Shown here one piece after another: positions 25,822 through 35,022 of a DNA stretch of 64,000 nucleotides. A model generated the notes under the pieces. That model was not told the DNA's origin and did no database searches. It saw nothing but the letters and a program-made list of their open reading frames with translations. The stretch comes from Billgrantia sulfidoxydans (GTDB lineage Bacteria; Pseudomonadota; Gammaproteobacteria; Pseudomonadales; Halomonadaceae), in contig NZ_CP053381.1 in NCBI RefSeq assembly GCF_017868775.1, positions 3,720,001 through 3,784,000 on the forward strand. Reading direction: 5' to 3'. Each line of letters opens with the position of its first letter. The stretch's first letter is position 1. The position numbers and the translations under genes were made by a program.

Positions 25822-27054
25822 TCAGTGCTGCTTCACCCGCCAGATGCGCCAGGCCAGCAGGCCGATGATCAGGCCGCCCAGCGGTCCCAGGACGGCCGCC
25901 GCGGTGTGGGGCGGGATGACGATGCCCAGCGCCTCCAGGCTCTCCAGCCCCAGCTTGAACAGGCTGAAGATGTAGTAGCTGATGACGATGATCGACAGCC
26001 CTTCCACCGCCTTCTGGATCTTGAGCTGGCTGCTGGCCCGCTCGTTGAGGCTGCCCAGGATGCTCGAGTTCTGCTCCTCGATCTCCACTTGGGCACGGGT
26101 ACGCAGCAGGTCGTTGAGGCGCGCGGCGCTCTCGGCCAGGCTCTGCTGGCGCTGGTGGATGGCGGCACAGTAGTGCACCGTGGGCCGGAAGCGTCGCAGC
26201 AGGAAGGTGCCGAGGCGTGGACAGTGATCGACCCGCGCCTCCCGAAGCTCCTCGATGCGCGAGAAGACGATGCGCGCGTAGGCTTCGGTGGCGCTGAAGC
26301 GCTGGCGTGAGCGGGTGCCGCTGCGCTCCAGCCGGGCCGAGAGCTGCGACAGGGCCGTCAGCAGCGGCCGCGGGTTGGCGTCCTCCTGCTCGGCATTGCG
26401 ATCGGACAGCTCGCCCAGCTCCAGCTCGTAGGCCTGCAGTTCGAGGGCCAGCTCCTTGGCCAGGGGCAGCGCCAGTGAGGCCATCATGCGGTAGGTCTCG
26501 ATCTCCAGCAGGCGGCGCACCATCCGCCCGAGCCGGAAGGCATTGAGCCCATGGTTGAGCAGCAGCAGGCGGGTATAGCCCCCCGCATCGAGGCGAAAGT
26601 CGCCCCAGGTCGTGGCGTCGCCACCGCCCACCTGGGAGCCGGCCGGGTCGGTGAACCCGTACGCCTCGGTGCTGCCGCGCCAGGTATCGTCGCCTTCCAC
26701 CAGCACCAGGGTGGCATTGATCAGGGCATCGCGCTGGGACTCGGCCACCTGCCCCAGCCACGCCGGCGGCGGCGCCCAGGATTCGACGCCCGCCCCTTTC
26801 GGCACCATCACGGTGAGCGTCGAGAATTCGGTGTGCCGCTCCCATTTCAGCACCTTGCCGTCGAGCGTGACGATCTGCTGGACCGCCTCGGTGTCGAAGG
26901 CGAGCCCGGTCGCCTCGCTCAGGTGCACCAGCAGGTCGGCATGGCCCTGGGCATCGGCCAGGAAGGCATAGTGGTAGAGGTGCGCCGGCTCGGTGAAGTA
27001 GATCGAGGGTCGAGCGTGCAGTTCGTTGTGCAGACGTTCGCGTTGTGGGTGCAT
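25822..27054 (-). CDS. DUF3422-family membrane protein
   Basis: The 410-residue protein is recognisable as DUF3422 by HPQRERLHNELHARPS at the start, ERHTEFSTL near residue 75, and the C-terminal part with two membrane helices (LSIIVISYYIFSLFKLGL and a last hydrophobic segment GPLGGLIIGLLAWRIW). Most of the protein before residue 340 is soluble and helical. The two-helix end resembles CorA-type hairpins, but the GMN motif is absent. The function is unknown. It stands alone. Confidence 0.88.
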   Translation of the reverse strand: MHPQRERLHNELHARPSIYFTEPAHLYHYAFLADAQGHADLLVHLSEATGLAFDTEAVQQIVTLDGKVLKWERHTEFSTLTVMVPKGAGVESWAPPPAWLGQVAESQRDALINATLVLVEGDDTWRGSTEAYGFTDPAGSQVGGGDATTWGDFRLDAGGYTRLLLLNHGLNAFRLGRMVRRLLEIETYRMMASLALPLAKELALELQAYELELGELSDRNAEQEDANPRPLLTALSQLSARLERSGTRSRQRFSATEAYARIVFSRIEELREARVDHCPRLGTFLLRRFRPTVHYCAAIHQRQQSLAESAARLNDLLRTRAQVEIEEQNSSILGSLNERASSQLKIQKAVEGLSIIVISYYIFSLFKLGLESLEALGIVIPPHTAAAVLGPLGGLIIGLLAWRIWRVKQH

Positions 27055-27152
27055 TTCAGGGGCCCGGAAGAAGTCGAGCCTTGAGACTAAGGTCTACAGG
27101 GCGCGACGCCAACCCCGCTTTCGACTCCCCCTGTCACGTCGCTTGGTAGTAC

Positions 27153-28070
27153 TCACTCGTCGAGAGCGGCCTGTTCTGCCGCAGCGGCCTCCTCGGTGAG
27201 CGTTTCGAGCGGCACCGGCCCCTGCAGGAAACGCCCGATCCAGCTCAGGGCGCTGGGCAGGCTGGCACGCCAGACGCGCCAGGTGTGTCCCCCGCGGAGC
27301 ACCTCCATGACCACCAGGTCGGGCTGATGCGGCACCAGCGCCTGGCGTACGAGTCGCGCATGGTGCTCTGCATGGTAGACGTCGCGATCGCCGGCACTCA
27401 GGTAGAGCGGCACGATCACCTCTCGCTCCAGGTAGGCGTCCAGATGGGCGGTGTAGTTGCGGCGATGCCACAGCGCCTCGTCGAAGTTGCCCGCCTCGTC
27501 GAGGAAGGCGGGGTGGCGCCAGGCGGAGGAGTTCCGCGGCGGCAGCGGACGATAGCTGGCCGGGCTGAGGGCCGCCGCGGCGGCAAACAGATCCGGACGC
27601 TCGAGCACGAAGTTGAGGGTGCCGTAGCCCCCCGCGGAGAGCCCGGCGATGGCGCGCCATTCGCGCTGGGGCACGACCCGCCAGGTCTCCTCGACGTTGG
27701 GCATGAACTCCTCGAGGAAGGCCGAGCGCGCCGCCTCGTTGTGGCCGTCGATCCACCAGCTCTCGCTGCCGGGCATGACGATGACCGCCGGCGGCATGTG
27801 GCCCTCGCGGATCATGCGGTCGGCGGCCTGTTCGATCCCGCCGCTCTCGACCCAGTCCCTTTCGCTGCCGAACGAACCGTGCAGCAGGTAGAGAATCGGG
27901 TAGGCCTGGTTCGTCTCGTGATAGCCGTCCGGCAGGTACAGGGCGTAGTGATAGTCACGCCCCAGAATCTCCGAGGCGAAGCGATGATAGGTGATCTCGC
28001 CGGCCCGCGGCTTCTCTCCCCACAGCAGCGCAAGGCCCAGCACGGCGGCAATCGCATGCTTGAATGTCAT
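27153..28070 (-). CDS. Exported esterase (esterase D / tributyrin esterase-like alpha/beta hydrolase)
   Basis: The 305-residue protein has a signal peptide (TFKHAIAAVLGLALLW). Its alpha/beta-hydrolase core follows: ILYLLHGSFGSERDW near residue 60, the nucleophile elbow AGLSAGGYG near 140 (G-x-S-x-G), LYLSAGDRDVYH (Asp) and GGHTWRVWRASL (His). This is the esterase D/antigen 85 pattern, typical of enzymes that cleave short-chain or feruloyl-type esters outside the cytoplasm. ATG 28070 is used; GTG 28076 is nearer to the AGGAG site and is a real alternative. It is divergent from an acyltransferase-3 gene. Confidence 0.85.
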   Translation of the reverse strand: MTFKHAIAAVLGLALLWGEKPRAGEITYHRFASEILGRDYHYALYLPDGYHETNQAYPILYLLHGSFGSERDWVESGGIEQAADRMIREGHMPPAVIVMPGSESWWIDGHNEAARSAFLEEFMPNVEETWRVVPQREWRAIAGLSAGGYGTLNFVLERPDLFAAAAALSPASYRPLPPRNSSAWRHPAFLDEAGNFDEALWHRRNYTAHLDAYLEREVIVPLYLSAGDRDVYHAEHHARLVRQALVPHQPDLVVMEVLRGGHTWRVWRASLPSALSWIGRFLQGPVPLETLTEEAAAAEQAALDE

Positions 28071-28198
28071 TGGCACGGGTCTCCTTGTGCCGAGTTCTTC
28101 GTAAGACGCTAAGCCCGTTAAGGAATTTTTCCGTCTCGTCATGGTCCGACAGCTTATCGAGGGTCGATGTTCCGGGCACCAAGGATGGCTAGACGTTC

Positions 28199-29260
28199 AT
28201 GAAGCGGATCGAAGAAATCTACTGGCTGCGCTTCTACGGCTGCCTGGCCGTGTTCGGCTACCATTTCCTCGACCGCCTGAACCAGTACCTCGACAACGTC
28301 TACGTCGACCTGGCGCGCATCCCCACCGTACTCGGCACGCCCATCTTCATCTTCATCTCGATCTTCCTGTTCTCGGCCCGCTACGGCGATCGCCCTCCTC
28401 CCGGCTTCCTGGTCAAGCGCCTGCAATACGTCATGGTGCCGTATGTGGTCTACGGGCTGATCTACGCCCTGACCAAGTACGCCAACCTGCGTCGGGAAGG
28501 CGTGCCGGCCGGCCTCGTCGATACCCTCATCGAATACCTCCTCTATGCCGGCTGGCACGGTTATTTCCTGATCATCGCCATGCAGTTCTACGCCTTCTAC
28601 TGGCTCTATTCCCGCTATGGCCTGGAGCGCTGGCTACCGCCCGGCCCTTGGCTGGTCCTCGGCAGTCTCATCGGCATCGCCTACTGGGGCCTGACCCGCC
28701 ACTACGACATCGAACCGCCAGGCTACCTGCTCTGGATCGCTCCACTCGGCTGGATCTACCTGTTCTTCCTGGCCATGCTGGTGGTGCGCAACTACCCTCG
28801 GCTCACCCCCGAGCGCCTGGCGGAGGTCCCCTGGCTCAAGTGGCTGTCGCAGCCGGCGCTCCTGCTGGGCTTCGTCGCCGCGATCGTGCTGCTGACCCTG
28901 CGCGGCGACCTGGAGTACTCCTCCAAGGAGACCTGGGTCGTGCCGTTCTTCGTGCTGTTCACGCTCTACGCCGTCACGCGGCTGCGCCACGTGCGCGCCA
29001 CCCCGCTGGTCAAGTTCATCAACCGCTACTCCTTCGGTATCTATCTGGCGCACCCCATGTTCTTCGCCTTGGTCGATTTCGCCCATGAGTTCGTCCCCTT
29101 CTCGCTGCTCCTCTATTCGCTGCTGCTGATCGTGGTGGGCATGGCCGGTTCCATTGCGTTCAACCGGGTCGTCAACAGCCTGCCCTGGGGCGGCATGCTC
29201 TTCGGCAAGACCCTGTACGTACCGGGAGCGCGGCACGGCGCGGCCACTCAGGCGCGCTAG
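28199..29260 (+). CDS. Acyltransferase-3 family membrane protein (IcaC/OafA-like)
   Basis: The 353-residue protein has about ten membrane segments and the family start LRFYGCLAVFGYHF (conserved His near residue 21) followed by TPIFIFISIFLFSAR. INRYSFGIYLAHPMFF near residue 275 is the conserved late motif. It is shorter than typical O-antigen acetylases because it lacks a periplasmic SGNH domain. It would acylate a surface polysaccharide or lipid. No polysaccharide cluster lies nearby, so the acceptor is unknown. Confidence 0.82.
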   Translation: MKRIEEIYWLRFYGCLAVFGYHFLDRLNQYLDNVYVDLARIPTVLGTPIFIFISIFLFSARYGDRPPPGFLVKRLQYVMVPYVVYGLIYALTKYANLRREGVPAGLVDTLIEYLLYAGWHGYFLIIAMQFYAFYWLYSRYGLERWLPPGPWLVLGSLIGIAYWGLTRHYDIEPPGYLLWIAPLGWIYLFFLAMLVVRNYPRLTPERLAEVPWLKWLSQPALLLGFVAAIVLLTLRGDLEYSSKETWVVPFFVLFTLYAVTRLRHVRATPLVKFINRYSFGIYLAHPMFFALVDFAHEFVPFSLLLYSLLLIVVGMAGSIAFNRVVNSLPWGGMLFGKTLYVPGARHGAATQAR

Positions 29261-29366
29261 CCGCCTGCCGGATTCGACCGTGCGCGAGGAGGGGGATGCG
29301 CGCCGCCCAGGCAGGCCCAAGCGCGGAAGGAAGAGAGGGCAGCGCCCTGCCAGGTCGGGGCCCGGC

Positions 29367-30080
29367 TTAGCCGGCGCTCTCGTAGGCCGACTTCAAGCGA
29401 TAGAATTCGGCCACGATGTCGTCCATGGCGGCGGGGTCGTAGTCACTCAGGCCGCTGACGACCAGTTTCTTCGAACCGCTCCCGACCGGCTGGCCACGGT
29501 CGGTGATGCGAAATTCCAGCCTGACGTCACCGCGCTTGCCGATCACCTCGAGGCTCGAGTCGACCAGTTCGAGAGAGGGCGCGACCAGGTCGAGCCGGTC
29601 GAGCGAAAACCCCATGCTGTCGTAGATCACCAGCGGGCGCTTAGGATTGAACATCACGCCTCGGGCCTCGAGCAGCGGCTTGAGAACATGAGGGAAGTTC
29701 TTCCCCGAGAAGGCCACGTAGCAGCGTGTGAAGGCTTCGATGGCGGTGACATCGAGGTTGGTATCGCCCTTTCGATCCACTTCGAGGTACTGCTTGCCCT
29801 CCTCGTCCCTGACCACGAGCAGTCCCGCTTCGTTCTCCGCCAGGCTCAACGCGACCCCGTCGCCGACCATGCTGCGGAAACGAAAATCCATGTGCAGGGA
29901 AAGACCGAACCGACTCAGCACCAGGGCGAACAGCAGGTCACCGGGAACGCAGAAGCGTCGGGCTCCCGCATCATGGATGGGGTTGAAGTCTCCGGCGACA
30001 CGCTTGGCGAAGTCGCTGGCCTGCTGCGCGGAGATGCGGAAGCCCGCGCCCACTGGCGTATGGTAAGGGTCGAGAAACAT
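29367..30080 (-). CDS. DUF3581-family protein
   Basis: The 237-residue soluble protein is recognisable as DUF3581 by HTPVGAGFRISAQQASDFAKRV, DFNPIHDAGARRFCVPGDLLFALVLSRFG (given here in part) and the C-terminal LVVSGLSDYDPAAMDDIV. The N-terminal half with NPIHD and the later PGDLLF stretch recalls the hot-dog fold of MaoC-like hydratases, so acyl-CoA or acyl-ACP binding is possible; that is inference. Start ATG 30080. It stands alone. Confidence 0.82.
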   Translation of the reverse strand: MFLDPYHTPVGAGFRISAQQASDFAKRVAGDFNPIHDAGARRFCVPGDLLFALVLSRFGLSLHMDFRFRSMVGDGVALSLAENEAGLLVVRDEEGKQYLEVDRKGDTNLDVTAIEAFTRCYVAFSGKNFPHVLKPLLEARGVMFNPKRPLVIYDSMGFSLDRLDLVAPSLELVDSSLEVIGKRGDVRLEFRITDRGQPVGSGSKKLVVSGLSDYDPAAMDDIVAEFYRLKSAYESAG

Positions 30081-30536
30081 TCGTGTTCAGGCCTGTCCTT
30101 GGTTGGAATAGCTCGAGTTGGCGATAATGCCATTTTTTCCCGCGGCGCGGCCACACCGGGCCGGGAGGCGTCGTCTCGACGACCACGGAATCCCCTGGGC
30201 CGCCCGCCGCACCGAAGCATAACCCCTTGAATTCATGCTACCGTCTGAGCGGAACATGGTTGACGCCAGCGTCGCTGGCCGCCTTGCCCGTACTCGTCAT
30301 TCTTGTGATATACGTATATCGTACAACAACGCTTGGCGGCTTCAGTGCGATACGGGATCATCCGCTGACATGGCGCAACGAACACGGCCGCTCCAGCACA
30401 GTAAGGGATCGGGGGATAACATTATCGATACGCGCAGGAAGTCCTGGCCAGCCATCGTCTCCGCTGCGCCAGGCATGGGAGCCGTTTCTTCGGGTCGAGC
30501 GGGTTCGCTGCCGCCATACCTCCGGGAAGTTGGCGC
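30081..30536. other. Regulatory intergenic region, partly AT-rich
   Basis: No gene is convincing in these 456 nt. The part from about 30225 to 30420 is less GC-rich than its surroundings. It contains an imperfect-loop dyad GCCAGCG-t-CGCTGGC (30265-30279) and a perfect 14-bp palindrome at 30307-30320. It probably carries the control region of the downstream four-gene cluster. Confidence 0.5.
30307..30320. promoter_or_regulatory. Perfect 14-bp AT-rich palindrome, candidate operator
   Basis: GATATACGTATATC is its own reverse complement and stands out in a GC-rich genome. It lies about 215 nt upstream of the periplasmic-protein gene at 30537. A regulator site is plausible, but the protein is unknown. 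Confidence 0.45.
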
Positions 30537-30971
30537 GTGGCTGGATTGACACGCTGGCTGCTATTGTCGCTGGTGCTGGCATTGCTACCCTTGCCCGTGC
30601 AGGCCAATGAGCGTCAGATCGTCCTGATCGCCCATCCGAATGTGGCCGACACCGTGCTGACCCGAGATACCACCCGGGCAATCTTTGCCATGCGCCAGCG
30701 CAGTTGGCCCGATGGCCAGGCCGTACGGGTCTTCGTGCTGCCCAGTTCCCATCCCGTCCACGCACGCTTCGCCAAGGAGCGTCTTACCGTTTACCCCCAT
30801 CAGCTGCAGTTGGCCTGGGATCGCATGGTGTTCTCGGGGACCGGCCAGGCGCCCAGCCAGGTCGACAGCCAAACAGAGATGCTGGAACGCGTCGCCACCA
30901 CGCCTGGCGCCCTTGGGTATCTGGAAAGGGAGTATCTGGATGAGAGAGTCCAAATCATTACCATGGAGTAG
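30537..30971 (+). CDS. Periplasmic phosphate-binding-like (PBP superfamily) small protein
   Basis: The 144-residue protein begins at GTG 30537 (GGGAAG upstream) with a signal peptide (TRWLLLSLVLALLPLPVQA). The mature part (QIVLIAHPNVADTVLTRDTTRAIFAM, cited from residue about 26, then SSHPVHARFAKERL and TTPGALGYLER) resembles the first lobe of PstS-type substrate-binding proteins. TTPGALGYL is the typical G-x-I/L-G-Y motif. At 120 mature residues it is half the size of a transporter PBP, so it is probably a sensor or accessory protein. It overlaps the next gene by 32 nt and starts the cluster ending with the GGDEF/EAL and acyltransferase genes. Confidence 0.78.
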   Translation: MAGLTRWLLLSLVLALLPLPVQANERQIVLIAHPNVADTVLTRDTTRAIFAMRQRSWPDGQAVRVFVLPSSHPVHARFAKERLTVYPHQLQLAWDRMVFSGTGQAPSQVDSQTEMLERVATTPGALGYLEREYLDERVQIITME

Positions 30972-32142
30972 ATGCCGCCGTTCACGCCCCGCGTTCGTGG
31001 CGCTGGCTCTCGCCTGGGCTCCCATGGCCGCGGCGGATGGCGTCATGGACACCCTGCAGGTACACGGTTTTCTCAGCCAGGCGCTCGTCATCACCGATGA
31101 CAACGATTTCTTCGGCCCCAGCAGCAGCGGCGAGGGCAGTCTCAAGTACACCGAGATCGGCGCCAATGCCTCGTTCCGGCCCCGCCATGACGTGCTCGTG
31201 GCCGCCCAGGTGCTGAGCAGGCGCGCCGGCGGCGACGGCAGCGATGCCCGCCCGGCCCTCGACTACGGCGTGATCGATTATCAGCCTTACTCCGATCAGC
31301 AGCGCACGCTGGGCATCCAGTTGGGGCGCTTCAAGAACCCCTTCGGCTTCTACAACCAGACCCGGGACGTCGCCTTCACCCGCCCCAGCATACTGCTACC
31401 CCAGTCGATCTACTTCGACCGCACCCGTTCGCTCGGCCTGTCCGCCGATGGCGTCAGCCTGTATGCCGAGGAGCGCATGCAGCACGGCACGCTGCGCTTC
31501 ACGGGCGGCGTCGGCACCCCCACCACGCGCGACCTGGACAGCCAGCTCTATCCTGCCCATCTGGGCATGGACGTGAGCGGCAGCACATCCTCCATTGCCC
31601 AGTTGCGCTACGAGCACGCGGGGGGGCGTTTCACCGCCGCCCTCAGCGCCGCGGACGTCAACCTGGACCTGGGGCTCGGCCCGCACGAGGGGGAGCTCAA
31701 CTTCCAGCCCTGGATTCTCTCGCTGCAGTACGACAAGGAGCGCTGGGCGGTGACGGGCGAGTTCGCCCTGCGCCAGGTATCTACGACCGATACCGGCCCC
31801 CTGCCCGGCTCCGAGGTCACCGGCGAAAGCTGGTATGTCCAGTATACCCGGCGCTTCTTCGACGACTGGCAGTGGCTGGTGCGCTACGACAGCCTGGTGA
31901 GCGATCGTGACGACCGCTCGGGCCGAGCCTACGAAGCCCAGGGGCGCGGTCCCGCCCATGCCCGCTATGCCGACGATCTCACTTTCGGGCTGCAGTGGCG
32001 GGTCAATCCCCGCGTGCTGGTGGCCGCCGAATACCACCACATCGACGGCACCGGCTGGCTGCCGCTACGCGATGAGCCTGACCCTGCCGACACCCAGCGG
32101 AGCTGGAACATGGTCCTTTTTCAACTTTCCTTGCGTTTCTGA
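30940..32142 (+). CDS. Outer-membrane beta-barrel (porin-like) protein
   Basis: The 400-residue protein starts at ATG 30940 (AAGGGAG upstream), inside the end of the previous gene. A signal peptide follows (ending AAADG near residue 34). The rest is rich in alternating beta-strand patterns with many aromatic and charged residues. It has no plug domain and ends in a terminal Phe (FQLSLRF), the hallmark of outer-membrane barrels. LGIQLGRFKNPFGFYNQTRD near residue 130 is typical of porins of the OprO/OprP or DcaP type. It may serve as the channel or sensor partner of the periplasmic protein. The substrate is unknown. Confidence 0.8.
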   Translation: MRESKSLPWSRCRRSRPAFVALALAWAPMAAADGVMDTLQVHGFLSQALVITDDNDFFGPSSSGEGSLKYTEIGANASFRPRHDVLVAAQVLSRRAGGDGSDARPALDYGVIDYQPYSDQQRTLGIQLGRFKNPFGFYNQTRDVAFTRPSILLPQSIYFDRTRSLGLSADGVSLYAEERMQHGTLRFTGGVGTPTTRDLDSQLYPAHLGMDVSGSTSSIAQLRYEHAGGRFTAALSAADVNLDLGLGPHEGELNFQPWILSLQYDKERWAVTGEFALRQVSTTDTGPLPGSEVTGESWYVQYTRRFFDDWQWLVRYDSLVSDRDDRSGRAYEAQGRGPAHARYADDLTFGLQWRVNPRVLVAAEYHHIDGTGWLPLRDEPDPADTQRSWNMVLFQLSLRF

Positions 32143-32187
32143 TAGACAGGCACACTTCTCTTCAAGCATCGGCCAGGGACTGCCAGC

Positions 32188-35022
32188 ATGAGCGCTTCCT
32201 CCTCCCAAGCACCGCATTCTCGACTGAGCCTGACCTGGCGAGTGCTTGCTCTGAGCAGCCTGCTGCTGCTGGTGCTGGCGGGGCTGTTCACCTGGCTCGG
32301 CCACGCCAACCTGACCCGCCAGTTCGAAGAGAGCCGCAGGGAGAGCAACCAGCGCGAGGCGCGCGAGATCCAGCTCGCCCTGCAGCGTTCCGAGGCAAGC
32401 CTGCAGCAGATCGCGGCGCTGACCGCCGCGTCCCCCGACCTCGGGCCGGCGCTGGCGAACGGCGCGCAGGCGGAACTGATCGGTTCTCTCTCGTCCCAGT
32501 GGCCCACGCTACAGCTCGAGGCCGGTATCGACGAGATCCTGGTGTTCGACGCCCGAGGCCGCCAGCTGGCCGAATGGGGCGAAGCCCAGGCCGACAGGGA
32601 GCGCCCCGTACAGGATTGGGTACGTCAGGTCATGGAGACCGAGTACCCGCTCTCGGCGCTGCGCTGCGCCAACGATTGCCGGCAATACGCCGCCGTGCCC
32701 ATCCTGGTCGCGGGCGAGAGCGTCGGCATGGTGGTATTGTCGCGCTCGCTTGCCGACGTGACCCGTCAGGCCCAGCAGGTCTCCGGCAGCGACGTCGCCC
32801 TGCTGATCACCGGCGCGCAGGAGGCGGAGGTAGCCTCGGAGCGCTACCTGACGAGCTGGAACGGCCATTTGGCCGCGCTGACCCACACGAGCGAATACCT
32901 GCCATTGCTGCGCAAGGCGGCGCAGATGGCCATGCTCAGCGACATTCTGGCCACGCCGCTGCGCCTGCAGCACGACGGTCGCGCCTACGAGCTGTCCGTG
33001 GTACGCATGGAGGCCGACGACAGCCGGCGCAGCACCGGCTTCTTTCTCCTGGCGGCGGACATTACCGCCCAGATCCGGGCCATCCAGCAGAACACGCGCA
33101 ACCTGCTGCTGGTCGGCATCGGCGGCTGGCTGGCGGCCGAGCTGCTGCTGCTGGCCATCCTGCTTCGCCCGATGGCAAGATTGCGCCGGCTGGCCGGTGT
33201 CCTGCCGGCCCTCGCCCACGGCGGCTTCGCCGAGGCCCGCAGCGCCATTCCCGTACCCCGCAGCCGTTTCGAAGACGAGATCGACGTGCTGGAAGGCACC
33301 ACGCTGGCGCTCTCCGATCAGCTGGAAACGCTGGAACGCGAGGTCACGGCCCGTGGGCTCCAGCTTGCCGAGCGGGTGGAGGAGCTGGCCCGTGAGCGCG
33401 ATTTCGTTGGCAGCCTGCTGGATACCGCGCGCGTCTTCATCGTCACCCAGGACGATCAAGGACGCATTACGCTGGTCAACGATTACGCGCTCACGACCCT
33501 GGCCATGCAGGAGGAGCGCCTGCTGGGCCGGGGGTTCGACGACGTCTTCACCCCGCGCAGCGACAACGACCCCGTCGACATCCCACAGGAGGAGCGCAGC
33601 CTGGTGACGGCGGATGGGCGGCAACGGACCATCGCCTGGTACCATGCGCCGCTGGCATCACACAGCGACTCCCGTGCGGCCCGGATCTCGGTCGGGCTCG
33701 ACATCACCGAGCGCAAGCTGGCCGAAGCGCGCCTCACCTGGCTGGCCGAGCGCGACCCCCTGACGGAGCTCTACAACCGGCGCTACTTCCAGGAGGCACT
33801 GGGCCAGGTCATGCGCCGAGGCCGCTGCGGTGCCGTGCTGCTGCTCGATCTCGACCACTTCAAGGACGTCAACGAGCTCAGCGGACACCACACCGGCGAC
33901 CGGCTCCTGCGCATGGTGGCGGATACGCTGTTCCAGGAGTTCGGCCACCACGGCGTCATCGCACGCCTGGGGGGCGACGAGTTCGCGATGCTGCTGGAGG
34001 GGGCCGATACTCGGCGAGCCATCAGCATTGCCAAGCAGATCACCCCGCTGCTCGACAATACCGGCCTGGATGCCGGTGGCCAGCGTCACCGGGCCACCTC
34101 GAGCCTCGGCATCGCCCTGTTCCCGGCGCATGGCGACAACCCCGCCGACCTGATGGCCAACGCCGACCTGGCCATGTACAAGGCCAAGGAGAGCAGCTCC
34201 CAGCGCTGGCATCTGCTTTCGACCCTCGAGCGCGCCAAGGACGAGCTGCAGGAGCGGGTCTACTGGGTGGAACGGATTCGCCAGGCCATCGACGAGGAGG
34301 GTTTCGAGTTGATGGTGCAGCCGATCGTACGGCTGAGCGACGGCGACGTGCGTCACTACGAAGTGCTGCTGCGCATGCGCGGCCCCAAGGGGGCACTCAT
34401 CTCCCCGGCACACTTCATCCCGGTGGCGGAGCGCAGCGGCCAGATCGTGCAGATCGACCGCTGGGTACTGCGCCAGAGCCTGCGCGCCCTGAGCCGCGTC
34501 CAGGCCCAGGGCATCAGCCTGGCCGTCAACCTGTCGGGCCAGACCCTGCACGACGAGGGGCTCAAGCAATTCCTCATGGCAGAGCTGGCGGCTACCGGCG
34601 CGGACCCGCACCACCTGATCCTCGAGATCACCGAGACAGCGGCCATCACCGATTTCTCCAGCGCTCGCGGGGTGCTCCAGGCCCTGCGCGACCTGGGCTG
34701 CCGCACCGCCCTCGACGACTTCGGGGTCGGCTTCAGCAGCTTCCATTACCTCGGCGAACTGCCCGTCGACTTCATCAAGATCGATGGCGCCTTCATTCGC
34801 ACCCTGAACACGAACGCGGACAGCCAGGTCATCGTCAAGGCCATTGCCGACATTGCGGCAGGCTTCGGCAAGCTGGCCATCGCCGAGTTCGTCGATCAGG
34901 AGGTACTGATACCACTCTTGACTTCCTACGGCATCTCTTACGGCCAGGGCTACCATCTTGGTCGTCCCACCCCTCTGGCTGAGGCCATTCCGGGAGTTTC
35001 ACATGGAGACACCACGTCATAA
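32188..35022 (+). CDS. Membrane-bound c-di-GMP enzyme with PAS, GGDEF and EAL domains
   Basis: This 944-residue protein has a membrane helix at about 16-38, a periplasmic sensor region at about 40-300, a second membrane helix at about 304-328, and a linker with a coiled-coil part. Next come a PAS domain at about 400-520, GGDEF (ARLGGDEFAMLLE, about residue 594) and EAL. The EAL domain reads HYEVLLRM, so the signature is EVL. Its other catalytic positions are present: VNLSGQ, EITETA, LDDFGVGFSS and KIDGAF. Both activities therefore look possible. No RxxD inhibitory site is seen before GGDEF. The two upstream periplasmic and outer-membrane proteins may feed its sensor domain. It overlaps the next gene by 20 nt. 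Confidence 0.92.
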   Translation: MSASSSQAPHSRLSLTWRVLALSSLLLLVLAGLFTWLGHANLTRQFEESRRESNQREAREIQLALQRSEASLQQIAALTAASPDLGPALANGAQAELIGSLSSQWPTLQLEAGIDEILVFDARGRQLAEWGEAQADRERPVQDWVRQVMETEYPLSALRCANDCRQYAAVPILVAGESVGMVVLSRSLADVTRQAQQVSGSDVALLITGAQEAEVASERYLTSWNGHLAALTHTSEYLPLLRKAAQMAMLSDILATPLRLQHDGRAYELSVVRMEADDSRRSTGFFLLAADITAQIRAIQQNTRNLLLVGIGGWLAAELLLLAILLRPMARLRRLAGVLPALAHGGFAEARSAIPVPRSRFEDEIDVLEGTTLALSDQLETLEREVTARGLQLAERVEELARERDFVGSLLDTARVFIVTQDDQGRITLVNDYALTTLAMQEERLLGRGFDDVFTPRSDNDPVDIPQEERSLVTADGRQRTIAWYHAPLASHSDSRAARISVGLDITERKLAEARLTWLAERDPLTELYNRRYFQEALGQVMRRGRCGAVLLLDLDHFKDVNELSGHHTGDRLLRMVADTLFQEFGHHGVIARLGGDEFAMLLEGADTRRAISIAKQITPLLDNTGLDAGGQRHRATSSLGIALFPAHGDNPADLMANADLAMYKAKESSSQRWHLLSTLERAKDELQERVYWVERIRQAIDEEGFELMVQPIVRLSDGDVRHYEVLLRMRGPKGALISPAHFIPVAERSGQIVQIDRWVLRQSLRALSRVQAQGISLAVNLSGQTLHDEGLKQFLMAELAATGADPHHLILEITETAAITDFSSARGVLQALRDLGCRTALDDFGVGFSSFHYLGELPVDFIKIDGAFIRTLNTNADSQVIVKAIADIAAGFGKLAIAEFVDQEVLIPLLTSYGISYGQGYHLGRPTPLAEAIPGVSHGDTTS

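Noticed and set aside
30227..30610. 127-codon plus-strand frame in the intergenic region
   Set aside because: It overlaps the start of the periplasmic-protein gene in another frame, has no ribosome site and no recognisable domain.
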